Source: Astrothelium macrocarpum (Eukaryota; Ascomycota; Dothideomycetes; Trypetheliales; Trypetheliaceae). Taken from it: DNA of 64,000 nt. A program made the position numbers and the translations under genes. The stretch is from positions 62,001-126,000 of the forward strand of contig JAGEMR010000012.1 in NCBI GenBank assembly GCA_021030915.1, in the 5' to 3' direction. Of the stretch, positions 52,863-63,957 are shown piece by piece. Position 1 is the stretch's first letter. Every line of letters starts with the position of its first letter. The notes below the pieces were generated by a model. That model did no database searches and was not told where the DNA came from. It saw nothing but the letters and a program-made list of their open reading frames with translations.

Positions 52863-54086
52863 ATGACGCGCTCACTTTCTTTACTGCCTTCTAGGCGTGG
52901 CAAACCCGAGATCATGTGCGAAAATTTTGTATTACGTGTCATGGGTGGCCCGGAATACGATCCAGCCACCCATACCTCCATTCCAGTCAACACTCAACAG
53001 CCCATCAAGATCTCCACTGACCTCCTCGACGCTAATATCGACGTCAACATCCAGGGCTATCGTGGCTTTCCAGATGGCTCACCAAACACCTCTCGTTATT
53101 TCTCCACTATCGACCACAAAACCGATCTATACAACATCTCATTCTCCTTCACTCTCAAAAATCCCATTTCAGGCAATGACCTTGTGTTTGGCAACGATTT
53201 CGACCACCCAGTTCGCGATCGCTTACCGCCCGGCTTCTCAACGGCCTTCAACATTGTGAAGTGGATGATTGACCCTGGTCTAGAAGGGGACCCATACGCG
53301 GACGAGCCTTATCTCTACGGACCCTTGCTCAGCAGCGTCAACGTCTTAGAGGTCGGCGAGAAGGAGGATGAGAAGAAAGACGAGAACACAGAGGAGGATG
53401 CGCTCGACGTCTTGCATGAAGGCGCAACAGGAAGCGGAGAAGAAGCAAGGGAGCAGTCTGGCATGCCAGGCGACGCGAAGGGAAGGAAAAAACACTTCTT
53501 GAATGAGACGAATAGGAAGAACTTCACATTCGAGGCAGGAAGGGAGTACAAATGCGATTTCTTCAATCCGTATTTAGATTTCAATGGTAGGTTCATGCTT
53601 CTTCGTGGATCGATAAAGTGCTTTGCTAACAAAGACTCACTTAGAATTCTGTCTCCGCCTTCCTGGATTCCAGATTAACATCATCAAATATTTCGGTGGA
53701 CAGATGCGGTATGACTAGTTTTCGTTCCTTCATCTTAAGCTCTTGTCTTTTCCTTTATTGCTCTTACTTTCCCAAGAGATTCTGACTTCATGGCTCCAGT
53801 GATCACTCTCTCCGGTACGTTCTTCGCAACAAAGCAACCGGCGAACTGCTCTTCGTCGTGGTCTTCACACTCGTGCCCGCCGAAGAGGCCAGAAAAGAGA
53901 TGAAGAAAGCGAGAGAAGAAGCGGCGAAGGCCAAGTTGGAGGCCGAAAAAGCCAACCAGGCAGAGATAGCGATGAAAGAATTAAAGATTGGTAGGCTTCA
54001 GCCTGATAAGCGTATCACTCTGTGCAAGTTCGAGTTGCTAACTCATACGCCCTACAGATAGTGGAGATAATGGCGACCTGGACTAG
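52863..54086 (+). CDS. DUF1769 family protein
   Basis: 335 residues in four exons: 52863-53586, 53645-53708, 53800-53990, 54058-54086. Family blocks: FVLRVMGGPEYDPATHTSIPVN, VNIQGYRGFPDGSPNTSRYF, NPISGNDLVFGNDFDHPVRDRLPPGF, KWMIDPGLEGDPYADEPYLYGP, CLRLPGFQINIIKYFGGQMR and RYVLRNKATGELLFVVVFTLV. An acidic insert (about 165-210) and a C-terminal Lys/Glu/Ala helix are variable parts. The function of DUF1769 is unknown; it is intracellular. An alternative in-frame ATG at 52914 would remove the first 17 residues and matches the usual short N-terminus equally well. Confidence 0.87.
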
Positions 54087-54488
54087 TACGTTGAATGGCA
54101 AAACCTCGCTCGAATCGAGTATCTTTTACTGAGCATGTCTTATCGCATTGCATTGGCGTCTGGGGCACAGCACGAAGGCGGATTGAATCTGAAGCGACCT
54201 GGAATCGTTCTGCGGCGTTATACGAGGAATCTGAAGCATGATGATGGCGGATCACGATGGGCTAACATCCTTAATTTAGCAGCGTTTTTCTCTAGATCTT
54301 GCCGACGACGACATGGCAAGTGATGTGATCAGGTATGATGATGATTTGAAGCTACCAGGACGAAGAAATGGGTATGCTCTGAGTGGAATGAATAACTTTA
54401 GTGCAAAGAATACCCACGAGGGATAGTAGTATCTATCAGTCATTACTTCTTAGATTGGGCAATCCCCAATCAGATTTCAACCCATAAT
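54087..54488. other. Intergenic between convergent DUF1769 and coiled-coil genes
   Basis: Two 3' UTRs. No gene supported. Confidence 0.5.
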
Positions 54489-57400
54489 TCAAGGAGAGGA
54501 AGTCATTGGATCCGACGCCATTCCAATGCCACTGTCCCGCAAAACCTTCCTCTCGCTGTTCCTCATTTTCAGCATTGAGGGCCCCGCCGCAGTACCATTC
54601 GACACTTTTGACAGTGTCGCTTTTTCCTCCGCTTCTTCCTCCACTTTCTCTCCCACCCCCTCCAACACCTCCCTCTCCACCGCCCCCATTTCCTCCACTT
54701 CCTCCTCTACAGCACCCCCCAGCTCCCCCACAGCACTCTTCACCCTCGCCATCATCTCCCTCGCCGCCTTCACCGCGCGCTCTAACCTTGCTCTCAGGTC
54801 CCTATTCTCATCATCTAACGACTTAATTGTTGAGTCCTTGTACGAGATCTTCCTTTGGAAGGCCGCTACATCCTCCTGGTACAGATCGAGGTCCAAATCC
54901 CATCCCTCGCGCATTTTCTCCATCTCAGCCTGCAGCTTCTCCGTCTGCTCCTGCCCATCCGCAACCTCCATCTCCAGCGCGACGATTCGCTCCGCAGCCT
55001 TGTTCTCGGCGTGCAACATTGCTTCTGCTTCGGCCTCGACTCGCTGCTCAAGGGACTGCTTCTCCTGCTGCAACTGCTGGAGCGCCTCTTTCTGCGTAGA
55101 TAGAGTGCTGTTGAGGCGGTCGACCGTATCGGCGGCCTGGTCGAGATCGCCAGTTTGGGCTTTGTAATGCTCGTCAAGGGTCTGTAACTGCTGATTTAAG
55201 TGACTGACGTCCTGATGGGCGTTGTGCAGATCTGCACGCAAGGCAGTGGTATCCCTGCGGTGGAGCTGCTTGAGGCTGTCGAGCTCGCTGGAGGTGGATG
55301 TGAGGCGGGCTGTGGTTGCCTCGAGGTCAGTGCGGTAAGTATCGAGTGCTCGGGCTTGAGCTTCTAGAAGAAGGTCCTTATCGTCAAGAGCCGTGGCCAT
55401 GTCCTGTTCAACGTTTGTAAGTTTGGCTTGGAGATGCGCAAGTTCGCCTGAAAGGTCGGTAATGCGGTCTTCGGCTTCCTTTCGTTGCGCAATTTCGTTA
55501 ATTAGACTTTGTTGGAAATCTACCCTAAGTTGGGCGGTTTCTTCGTTGAGCTCATTGACAGCGTCGTCCTTTGAGGTTTGTATTTCGAAGATCTTTTGAC
55601 GAAGCTGATTGGCTTGGACACTGCCATTCTTCACTTCCTGATCGAGTCGTTTAATGCTCTCGTCTGCCTTACCAAGTGCTTTCTCTACCATCTCGCGTTG
55701 TTGACGTTCGGCTTCTAGATCTTGTTTCACCATGTCAAGTTTTGCCCTAGTCTCCTTAAAACTGGATTCAGAGGCTGCAATTTGGTCTTGAAGATCATTG
55801 ACCATGACTTCTTTGGTCTGAAGGTCTGTTTCCGCCATATCGCATTGAGATTGCTTGAGACTCAAGTCGTGAGCAGCATTGGAAAGCTCAACTTTCAAAT
55901 TGTCAACACGAGATCCTTCTTCTTCGAGTCTGAGTTCCAGAGCAGTGATCATCGCCGTCTTAGTATGTAGATCCAACTCAGCGAGACCCAGCTTTTGCTC
56001 CTCAGTATGCAGAGCCTGGTTCATCTCATTGGCCAGCACGTTACAGTCATTTTTCATTTGATCGATTTGATCCGCCTGGTCTTTCTCAAGTCTGGTTATA
56101 AGACATTCCAACTTCTTGACCTCGCCTCTATAGCTTTCTAGCGCTCCACGCAATTTCTCAAGGTCACGAGATTGCTGTCTTACTTCTTCTTCCAAAGGTG
56201 CAATATGGTCGTCCCTTGCCTGAATCAAAGTCTCACGATGCTGGATCGCATTTTGCAAGCTGACCACAAGATCATCCAGTTCAACAATACGTCTCTCTTT
56301 CTGTTCACTGCTTGAGTCTAACTCGCGCCACTGGTCTTCAAGTAACTGATTGCGCATTTTGGTGTCGGTGAGTTTTTCCAACAGATCATCACATTGGGTT
56401 TTAAGAAGCTCTTCCATATCTTTCCGTTGTTGGATATTGGATTCAGATTTATGTACAGAGTCAAGAAGAGAGCGAACATTGGCAACAAGGAGATTGAGAA
56501 GATGTTTGTTGGAAGTTGCATCGGATATTGCATCTGGAAGTAGAAGTTCCAATTCGGTGCAGGCTTGATGAAAGGCATCTCGAATAGAGGCAACAACTGC
56601 ACTTGGATCGGATGACTCGGATCCATCGTTGAAGCCAAGGCCGGACAACTCGATGGTCAGAATCTTCAGCGTTGATTGGGCATCGCTCAATTGGTGATTT
56701 ACTTTACATAGCGCCTGCTCAAAGGCCTCTCGTTCATGGTTCCAGGCCCTGTCAGAAAAGGATACTTGTGTCGAGGCTTTGACGATACTACGATCAGGTG
56801 ATGCATGGCGTTCATGGCTGTCGCCCTCCATTGGATGTCCGGCTAGTGGAGAGACAGGAATGTCGTCAGGATCAACGAAATTTGAAAGACCAGGTTCGTC
56901 GTCCACGGATGTTTCCTGCGAAGAGAGATCCTCTTCATGTTGTTCATGCGCCTTCTGCATCTCTTGCATTTTTTGCTTCAAATTGGTGAGCTGGTCTTCC
57001 ATGTTACGTGTTTTCTCATCGGACTCTGTGCCAATATCAATACCCAACTGACGTTGGATTTCAAGCTGAAGCTGCAATTCTTTGATCTCGTCCTTTGCTT
57101 TTGAAAGATCTTCAACAGCCTGGCGGTCGGTCTTACGCGTTTTCCTCTTCTCACCCTCAATACTGTTGACTTCCTCACTGAGGTGACTACGACGTAATCT
57201 ACGCCGCATTCGTTCATCAATAATGTCACGAAGGGGAGAGAAGTTCAACTCTTTTATTGGAACAGGGGAACCAGAAAGATTCGGTGGTAGAGAAGCACGT
57301 CCTTCATCCCGCGCACCTGGTTTCTTCCGTGTAGTAAAGGGAGATAGTGATGTTCGGGAAACGCGAGAAGTTGTGCCAGCTCCCGCTGTCGTTGGTTGTC

Positions 57401-57731
57401 CATTCATATGATTATTAGCGAAATGGGCGTGCTTTTCTGCTATTGTGCTTGGCTCGTCTGCATCCTCTTCTTGGGCGTTATTGTGGCTAGCAATACTCTG
57501 CTTCGTTTTCCTGGTGTTGCTTGCAACAGCAGCGGTACGGGTTCTGAGTCTCTTGGCTTTGGGTAGATCATCTTGTTCCTTACTGGGGAATGAGGCGACA
57601 ACTATCTCCGATTCTGCGGTATCGTGGTCGTTACCATTCTGGGATTGTTGACTAGAAGGAGTATTGGAGTCAATACTGCGGCGGCGCTTTCGTTGCAGTG
57701 GGCGAGCACGAGCAGTGGCTTTTCCAGGCAT
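54489..57731 (-). CDS. Long coiled-coil protein with basic N-terminus
   Basis: 1080 residues, single exon. The start is ATG 57731 (MPGKATARARPLQRKRRRS), the only ATG in frame before the conserved body; an open stretch upstream to 57959 lacks one. Residues 1-230 are basic and Ser-rich with likely nuclear signals (RKRRRS, KAKRLRTR) and an SPLRDIIDERMRRRLRRSHL motif. From about 270 nearly the whole protein is coiled coil, with a break around 350-400, ending in an Ala/Glu-rich tail and SDPMTSSP. It resembles fungal proteins loosely annotated as chromosome segregation or spindle-type coiled coils. No ATPase motif was found, so it is not an SMC protein. Function unknown. Its 3' end carries skew locus F. 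Confidence 0.78.
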   Translation of the reverse strand: MPGKATARARPLQRKRRRSIDSNTPSSQQSQNGNDHDTAESEIVVASFPSKEQDDLPKAKRLRTRTAAVASNTRKTKQSIASHNNAQEEDADEPSTIAEKHAHFANNHMNGQPTTAGAGTTSRVSRTSLSPFTTRKKPGARDEGRASLPPNLSGSPVPIKELNFSPLRDIIDERMRRRLRRSHLSEEVNSIEGEKRKTRKTDRQAVEDLSKAKDEIKELQLQLEIQRQLGIDIGTESDEKTRNMEDQLTNLKQKMQEMQKAHEQHEEDLSSQETSVDDEPGLSNFVDPDDIPVSPLAGHPMEGDSHERHASPDRSIVKASTQVSFSDRAWNHEREAFEQALCKVNHQLSDAQSTLKILTIELSGLGFNDGSESSDPSAVVASIRDAFHQACTELELLLPDAISDATSNKHLLNLLVANVRSLLDSVHKSESNIQQRKDMEELLKTQCDDLLEKLTDTKMRNQLLEDQWRELDSSSEQKERRIVELDDLVVSLQNAIQHRETLIQARDDHIAPLEEEVRQQSRDLEKLRGALESYRGEVKKLECLITRLEKDQADQIDQMKNDCNVLANEMNQALHTEEQKLGLAELDLHTKTAMITALELRLEEEGSRVDNLKVELSNAAHDLSLKQSQCDMAETDLQTKEVMVNDLQDQIAASESSFKETRAKLDMVKQDLEAERQQREMVEKALGKADESIKRLDQEVKNGSVQANQLRQKIFEIQTSKDDAVNELNEETAQLRVDFQQSLINEIAQRKEAEDRITDLSGELAHLQAKLTNVEQDMATALDDKDLLLEAQARALDTYRTDLEATTARLTSTSSELDSLKQLHRRDTTALRADLHNAHQDVSHLNQQLQTLDEHYKAQTGDLDQAADTVDRLNSTLSTQKEALQQLQQEKQSLEQRVEAEAEAMLHAENKAAERIVALEMEVADGQEQTEKLQAEMEKMREGWDLDLDLYQEDVAAFQRKISYKDSTIKSLDDENRDLRARLERAVKAAREMMARVKSAVGELGGAVEEEVEEMGAVEREVLEGVGEKVEEEAEEKATLSKVSNGTAAGPSMLKMRNSERKVLRDSGIGMASDPMTSSP
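54500..55340. other. C-rich to G-rich skew switch, locus F
   Basis: Line 54661-54720 has 36 C and 2 G; 55261-55320 has 11 C and 28 G. Centre near 55030, inside a minus-strand gene; the order C then G on the plus strand is again kept. Confidence 0.8.
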
Positions 57732-58495
57732 AGCGTCAACCGTATTTCCAACAGAGTCGGACTGTAGCAAGGTCAAAATCAGATTAAATAGGTTTGGAAT
57801 AATAGCAACAAGCAGAGCTACAAGAGGATGTTGAGCTAGGAGAATAGACAGAGGAGCGGACAGGCTGAGCGAATTTACAATGGTAGCAACAAAGCAGGAG
57901 CGTGAGAGGAAATGAGTGAGCAAGCATTGTGGGAGCCCTGTTTCGGTGCTGTTTGCCAAATTGTGTGTGATTTCATGGTTGAGCCCTCACATTTCTTGCC
58001 GCTTTCCCTGTTCTAGTTAAACCAAAACACACATGACGTAGACGTGACCGGACGCGCGCGTCTGCCCGCTAACCCTACCGGATGTTTTATCCTCACAAAA
58101 CCGTACCTCCGCGATTGGCTGAAAGACAGCCCCGCTGCTGCTGTACTGTACCAGATCTCTACGATCGTCTTTGGCTTTTGAGCAATGAAAAAGATAGTGG
58201 GGGCAGAAATGATTGGTTCCCAGCAAGACTACGGCTAGACTACCATTGCCACTCGGTGTCGGCAGCCGCAAACAACACAGAAAGCGGAAGACGTTTTCTG
58301 GCTCACAATCATGGACGTGAGCAAAGAAAAGTGATATGGTTACACTAGAATTCAGCAGACCAAACAAGCTTCGTACACCATAGAAATGGAAATCTATCTA
58401 TGCATGGAGCTCACACCATTCTTTCGCTTTGCAATGGAAGGATCGGTAGTGATTGTCCTGAGTGTGGGTCTATTGAAGGCCGCTGCACTGCCTCA
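57732..58495. other. Intergenic, coiled-coil leader and APH gene 3' end
   Basis: The left part, to 57959, is open in the coiled-coil frame without an ATG and is taken as 5' UTR. The remainder holds no supported feature. Confidence 0.5.
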
Positions 58496-60145
58496 CTACA
58501 ACGATCCGGTATCTATTCGCTCCTTTAGACTTGAGAAATTTTCCGTCCCCGCCTCTATGTCACTGAGCCAGTTTTGTATTCGGCGTATCAGGGTGGCGTC
58601 GTCACAGCACGCAACCGCAAGATCGAGATCCCTCTGTAGTTGGCTGGATTTGAAGATTTTCACCCATTCGGGCTGTAACTTCAGCATCTCATCTAAAAAC
58701 ACTTGCCGAAGTCGTGTCAGTTCGTAGTTTCTTAGATTCTCCCAATAAAGCTCAGCGACTTCTCCGTTCTCGTCATGCTCGTAGTCACTCTTGATTGGCT
58801 CTCGATCGGATGGTTTCCCTTGTAGAAAGGAGGGTATTCTACAAGCCGCCCACAGCGGTAATGTTGAAATGCACTCCCAGTCGACCACCGCAGTTAAAAC
58901 TCCGGCATCGTCGACGAGAATATTATCAAATGACATGTCACTGTGGATGATTACGGATGGCTCGGGCGCCGAATCCGAGGAGGGGAAGTGCTCGTCTAGG
59001 CGTCTTTTGAGCCGAGCAATGATATTCAAAGCCTTCTCCAAGTCTTCAAAATCCAGTGGGTCCTCGTCTTCATCCTCTTCACTATTGTGCCCTTCAGCAT
59101 ATCCATCACTTTGCTTCTCTTCACTGACCTGCTGCATCCGATTCAATCGACTGCGGCAGCCATTTTCTGCAATTGCTAACCGTGCCGATAGCCAGTCTTT
59201 GCTTGTAGAAAAAGGGCCACGAGGAACCGCCTGATGGATACGACCTTCCCATAGAAAATCTGCCGAGACGATTCTTCCAACACGGAAAATGTTCGAGTCT
59301 TGGGCATCAATGCATTGTTCTGAGGACGGAGATTGGGTGGTTTCACGAAAGCCGTCGGTGTCCAGGTTCGTTGTGATCTTGTCTTTGCCTGAATTCATCG
59401 CCGCATGATCATAGGAACGTTTACCACTAGACGGTGTTTGTGAGACTGAAATATCATCGTCATTGTTGTAAACTTGCAGATTCTGTTGCTCTGCGTTGCG
59501 AGCCTGAATTTCAGACGTTAACATGCGAAATGAAGGTAGAAGCCCGATCTGCTCAATGCTTACTTCACTTAAGTCCTTAATGCTATTAGTGTAATCAGAT
59601 ACGGGTCCATGTTCTGTTGGTTGTGGAAAGAGATTTCCGATTCCTTGGAATTGTTTTTTGAAGGTGTCAGAACAGAACAAGGCAACTTGCCGTGCAAGGG
59701 TTGCCTTGGCCGAGAAGCTCATGACGCGCCACACATCGGCTAAAGGTCGGCTAAGCATTTTCTCCATGAGAATCCATTCAAACCCTACGAGACTGCAGCG
59801 ATCGTCTCTGTATGCCAGCACTCTAGGCACTGTTAAGCTCGTGTTGTTACGAACCCATTCCAAAGTTGCTACCTCACTCAAAGTCTTCCAGGTCGAGTCC
59901 ACTAGAAGACTTACGCGGGCAATAACTTCTTTTTCAGTCGACCTAACGATATAAACCCTGTTAAATGCGCCCTGGGCAAGAAACTCGATACTGCATTCGT
60001 CATTCAGTCCAAGCGCTGATTGCACGGTTTGTTTAATGGCGTTCTCGTCAGGGTCAATTGTCCATCGTGGTTCAGATCCCCAAAGCGTTTGTACCCACGT
60101 CAAGCCACGAAAATCGGTTGATTGTGTTCCTTTGATCGCTGTCAT
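58496..60145 (-). CDS. APH/choline-kinase-like phosphotransferase
   Basis: 549 residues, single exon from ATG 60145. Kinase-like fold of the aminoglycoside phosphotransferase family: GAFNRVYIV nucleotide loop (about 58-66), VIARVSLLVD with the ATP-binding strand, FEWILMEKMLSRPLADVW hinge, then the catalytic loop HSDMSFDNILVDD (about 400-412) with Asp and Asn, and metal-binding VVDWECISTLPLW (about 418-430). About 150 residues between the lobes are an inserted polar and acidic segment (SEEDEDEDPLDFEDLEKA near its end). Fungal members are numerous and of unknown substrate; antibiotic resistance should not be assumed. Confidence 0.87.
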   Translation of the reverse strand: MTAIKGTQSTDFRGLTWVQTLWGSEPRWTIDPDENAIKQTVQSALGLNDECSIEFLAQGAFNRVYIVRSTEKEVIARVSLLVDSTWKTLSEVATLEWVRNNTSLTVPRVLAYRDDRCSLVGFEWILMEKMLSRPLADVWRVMSFSAKATLARQVALFCSDTFKKQFQGIGNLFPQPTEHGPVSDYTNSIKDLSEVSIEQIGLLPSFRMLTSEIQARNAEQQNLQVYNNDDDISVSQTPSSGKRSYDHAAMNSGKDKITTNLDTDGFRETTQSPSSEQCIDAQDSNIFRVGRIVSADFLWEGRIHQAVPRGPFSTSKDWLSARLAIAENGCRSRLNRMQQVSEEKQSDGYAEGHNSEEDEDEDPLDFEDLEKALNIIARLKRRLDEHFPSSDSAPEPSVIIHSDMSFDNILVDDAGVLTAVVDWECISTLPLWAACRIPSFLQGKPSDREPIKSDYEHDENGEVAELYWENLRNYELTRLRQVFLDEMLKLQPEWVKIFKSSQLQRDLDLAVACCDDATLIRRIQNWLSDIEAGTENFSSLKERIDTGSL

Positions 60146-62405
60146 TTTAGGAACAGCCAGCTAGATCCAATAAGAAATTGTGGTTCAGAAATTCCTCGAA
60201 ATCGTGAGGTCAAACATGGAAGGGCGGGAACGCTGCAAGGATGGACTTGCCCTCCAAGATGTGCTCGACACGCGTACCCAGGATGCGAGCAAGACGTTCA
60301 AGCTACGAATTAGCCAAGGAAAAATGACGAAAAATCCAGCGAGACTGTGAGGACTGGTAACGGCTATGTCAGAAGTCTGGGTCACTCCTGAGTCATACCA
60401 CGTGCTACACATATCCTACCTCACTCAAGCTATCAGTTCTACAGCCGATTCTGCGTACCTTTATTGAACATCAGTATCTTTCAAGTTGCCTGAGTGAACA
60501 CTTGGAATGGGGAAGACGTCAGGTACGAGAATCATGTTGCTGACTTATGGATTGTTCCAGTGCAGAGCAATTGGCTATCAGGTGCTATACACGCACGGCA
60601 TTCGCTTCACGACTTCGCTCAGACAATGGAGTGACACAATGTCACCAATAATTAAATGTCTATGACCAGGCCGGCTCTTGTCAGGGTAGCTCTCACGGCA
60701 TTGCTTGCCTAATTACTGGAGATCTTTATTGCTTGCCTTCATTCCTGGGTATTACAGCTCCACCCAGTTACCGGAGCTCTTTGCAAACCACCTCTTTTTT
60801 CGCTTAACTTCTTGATTTCGGTAGCCTCTTACGGAACCTACAGATATGGGCCGGAGCAAAGTCAAAAAGGCACTCGATGATCTCATAGAGGGTATTCCAG
60901 ATGAGAAACTCACTGGAATTCACGACCCAAACTCGCACTAAACTGTTTATAGGACAATGGACTTCCGTCCTGATGTTCATAATGTGAACAAGATCGCCAG
61001 CTCAGGCGCTGTTCTAACAATAAACCACAGAAAATTATCTGCTGATCCACTTATGTACAATGTTCAAATCCAAATCAATAGCGAGACTGGCATCAGTAAT
61101 TTGAAGAGAAATGTGGAAAAGACAAGTGATAGCGGTGCCACGATGGCGAAAGCATTGATACCTACTGATGATCCTTGGGATGCTGCTACCGTTCGACAGG
61201 CATTGACAGACAGGCGAAACATGTCGTGAATTTTCGGCCCAACCCACAGATCTATCTCGGTCAAGACCTAAGTTCACATGCTACTAAACCAATCTGATGG
61301 CATCCTTTCCATTCCAGATTTCCGGTTGAAACGATTTTAGGTGCAGTCAAGGACTTTCGAAAGATGGTTTTGGGTTGTATTTTCACGTCTTCATGAAAGC
61401 TAATAAGAATCCCATAGAGTGATGAGTTTGGAACATCTATATCCTTTTCAAGCGGAGAGCAGATAGTGCAATACTTTAACAAATAAATTCAAAACGAAGC
61501 TCTTGTCGGTTCAATAAATTATAACGAATCATCCAATTCAATGGGACAGAAAGGTGTGTGAATATTAAGAAAGGTATCCACGTGCTTCAAGGTCACTCGG
61601 TATTGGCTTCACTGTCCTGCGAAATAGACCGTAGTAATGGCGGTGAGTATTCGTACAATTTTTGGTACTACAAGTCGTTTGGTTAGGTCGGGATGAGAGC
61701 GACTTCATTGAGATTCCCGTATTGTTCCTTCACTTGGAGTGCATTTGCCGTCGCTCCTTTACTCCGCATAGGTGCATTTGGAGGAAAATCTCCAACATAT
61801 GAATTGAAAGAATAGCAGACAGGTTTTGGCGGTAAAGAGGGGTCTCTGTGATATAAATTCCACCCACGTCTGTCGTGACTGGTCCGTACGGAGTCATTGC
61901 TGGACACAGCCAGACTTCAAATACATGATTGGAGGCCTTTAGTAACGGTGATGACTATTACTTTAGAGAACAGCGAATTCTCTTACGCTAGTTGAACGTA
62001 TCTTCAGTCTTGGGTAGCTGTCAATGGCTAAGCTCATTCCAGCTAAAAATCTCTCTGTGATGTATGCAGCAAACTCCGTCCTGAAGACAACACATCTTTC
62101 ATCGTCCGGCGCTTCGGGTAAAAGGTCCGCCGATGCTTCATGGCATCATGATCTCGAATCAACTGGATCGGATGGTTTTAATGGATAATTTGTAGTTCTT
62201 CTATCATATACAATTTCTAGAATTCCTTCGTTCGCGTCGTGAAATTTGCTTGCTTAAAGGTGATGAGATCAAACATGAATATTACGTCATTGAACGCCTT
62301 CCATTTTTGACCATAGCAGGTACCTTGCTTATTTTCTGAATAGCAAGAAGTTTGCAGAAGCGAAACCGAACAATAACAATCTTAGCATTCTTTGTATCTC
62401 TCGCT
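60146..62405. other. Intergenic, one split open frame, otherwise empty
   Basis: About 2.3 kb. A plus-strand frame begins at ATG 60846 (MGRSKVKKALDDLIEGI), stops at TAA after 31 codons, and is open again in the same frame to 61229. No normal intron bridges the stop in frame. Elsewhere no gene, RNA or repeat is supported. Confidence 0.4.
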
Positions 62406-63957
62406 ATGGCTTCCGATAAGAAAACGATATCACTATTGTCTCTTCCTCCTGAGCTGCTACGCCACATCATCAGCTATCTTCCAGTATTGACATTAGTCGA
62501 TCTTTCTGCAGCATGTCGCCAGCTCAACACTCATACACAAGATGATTCACTGTGGAAACCTCTCGTAAATAGCAATCTTCCGAAAACTACTCCTTTGGCC
62601 TCACCAAAGCCATTTCCATCCTTTCGTGCTCTCTATTCAGCCTTTCATCCGATCTGGTTTCTGCCCAAAAACAAGTTCTGGATTGCCGACAATGCCGCAA
62701 CAGGAAAGCTCATCCTGGCCCGTTACAATCCGGATCGTGCTATCATTGAAGCTCACGCTGTGGCTGCCGAGCGAGCAGACAATACTTTCAATTTCTGGTC
62801 TCACAATGAAGAAGTCATCATCCACAATTTCTCCCCAAAGGTTCAACTTGACCTCAATTCCCCAGTCCTTTGTCTCAACCCCCATGCCTTCACGAAAGTA
62901 CAAGATGGTGACATCGCAAAATCTTCGCCACACAAACCTTTGCAGCGAGAGGTGCCGATGACTACCTACACTGGCCGAGGAAGTCACGGCATATATTGCA
63001 CATGCATCCTGAGCCGGTCGCTCCACTCATCTCTTATCAGGCCCGGAACTTCCGTCTGGCCTCCATTGACCATTCCAGCCAACAAGCGCACTCGTAACCA
63101 GAGCGTTCAGCAATTTAGTGGATCTGATCACAAGCCTGCTTCCTTGTCTGAGCTAAGCACAGAGACTTTTCGAATACGGAAATGGATGCAATTTCGCTCA
63201 AGTCGTATTCTTGCATATGGACTGATGGCGATGAGGCTCGGGGAAGATATAGTCACTTATGGTACTCTGAAAGAAGAAGCATACACACCAACTGTGGATA
63301 AACCTTGGCAAGGAATTTGGGTTGGAGACTATGCCGGACATGGATGCGAATTTCTCCTTATAACACAGCCAGACAAAGACGAAGAGCGACCCTTGCCGAA
63401 AGGCGTCCTAGAACCGAGATGTCCATTCCACCAGACAACACTGACCCCGTTGGCACATCCAGGATCTCCAGTATCTGATGACACAGATTCAAACGCCAAC
63501 TTGAACGAATACTTCTTTGAAGAACTTGGTACTACAATGGCAGCAGGAAGCTGGGGGCCAGAGGCAGAATTTGAAGATGATGAGGAACCTAAGGCCACCG
63601 TGTACGAGAGACCCGAAAGCTCAAATCGTGAATATCATGGTCGTCTTGAGGCAATCAAACTGACTGGTGATCCTAACGTCCCTCGAGGCGAATACACTTT
63701 TGTTGCGCCAGATATCGGGCCTGATGGCTTGATTAGGGTAGCAACCGAGAATCAGTTTAAAGGAGCTAGGATAGTAAGAAGTGTAGGCCACATAGCGGGA
63801 AATGGTTTCCGTGAGGGTATGTTGTTTACCTCGTGTTCGGAGCCCTAAAAATCACCCCAATGCTAATACACAATCGTGTAGATACATATGTTTCGTCCCA
63901 GCTCATCATGATATCCCACAATCGATTAGCGCAGTTTTGGGCGAATTTTGGGCACAT
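62406..63957 (+). CDS. F-box protein, 3' end beyond window
   Basis: Partial gene: exon 1 62406-63816, exon 2 63882-63957, then a GTAAGT donor at 63958 whose intron runs off the window. At least 495 residues. The N-terminal F-box is SLPPELLRHIISYLPVLTLVDLSAACRQLNTHTQDDSLWKPLV (about 13-55; binds Skp1 in SCF ubiquitin ligases). A body of beta-type segments follows (FWIADNAATGKLILARYNP, QGIWVGDYAGHGCEFLLI, GEYTFVAPDIGPDGLI) and the conserved ending YVSSQLIMISHNRLAQFWANFGH. Substrate unknown. The TTG-start frame from 62352 is not used. Confidence 0.88.

Noticed and set aside
57732..57959. N-terminal extension of the coiled-coil protein with a hydrophobic stretch
   Set aside because: The frame has no ATG before 57731, only a TTG; taken as 5' UTR.
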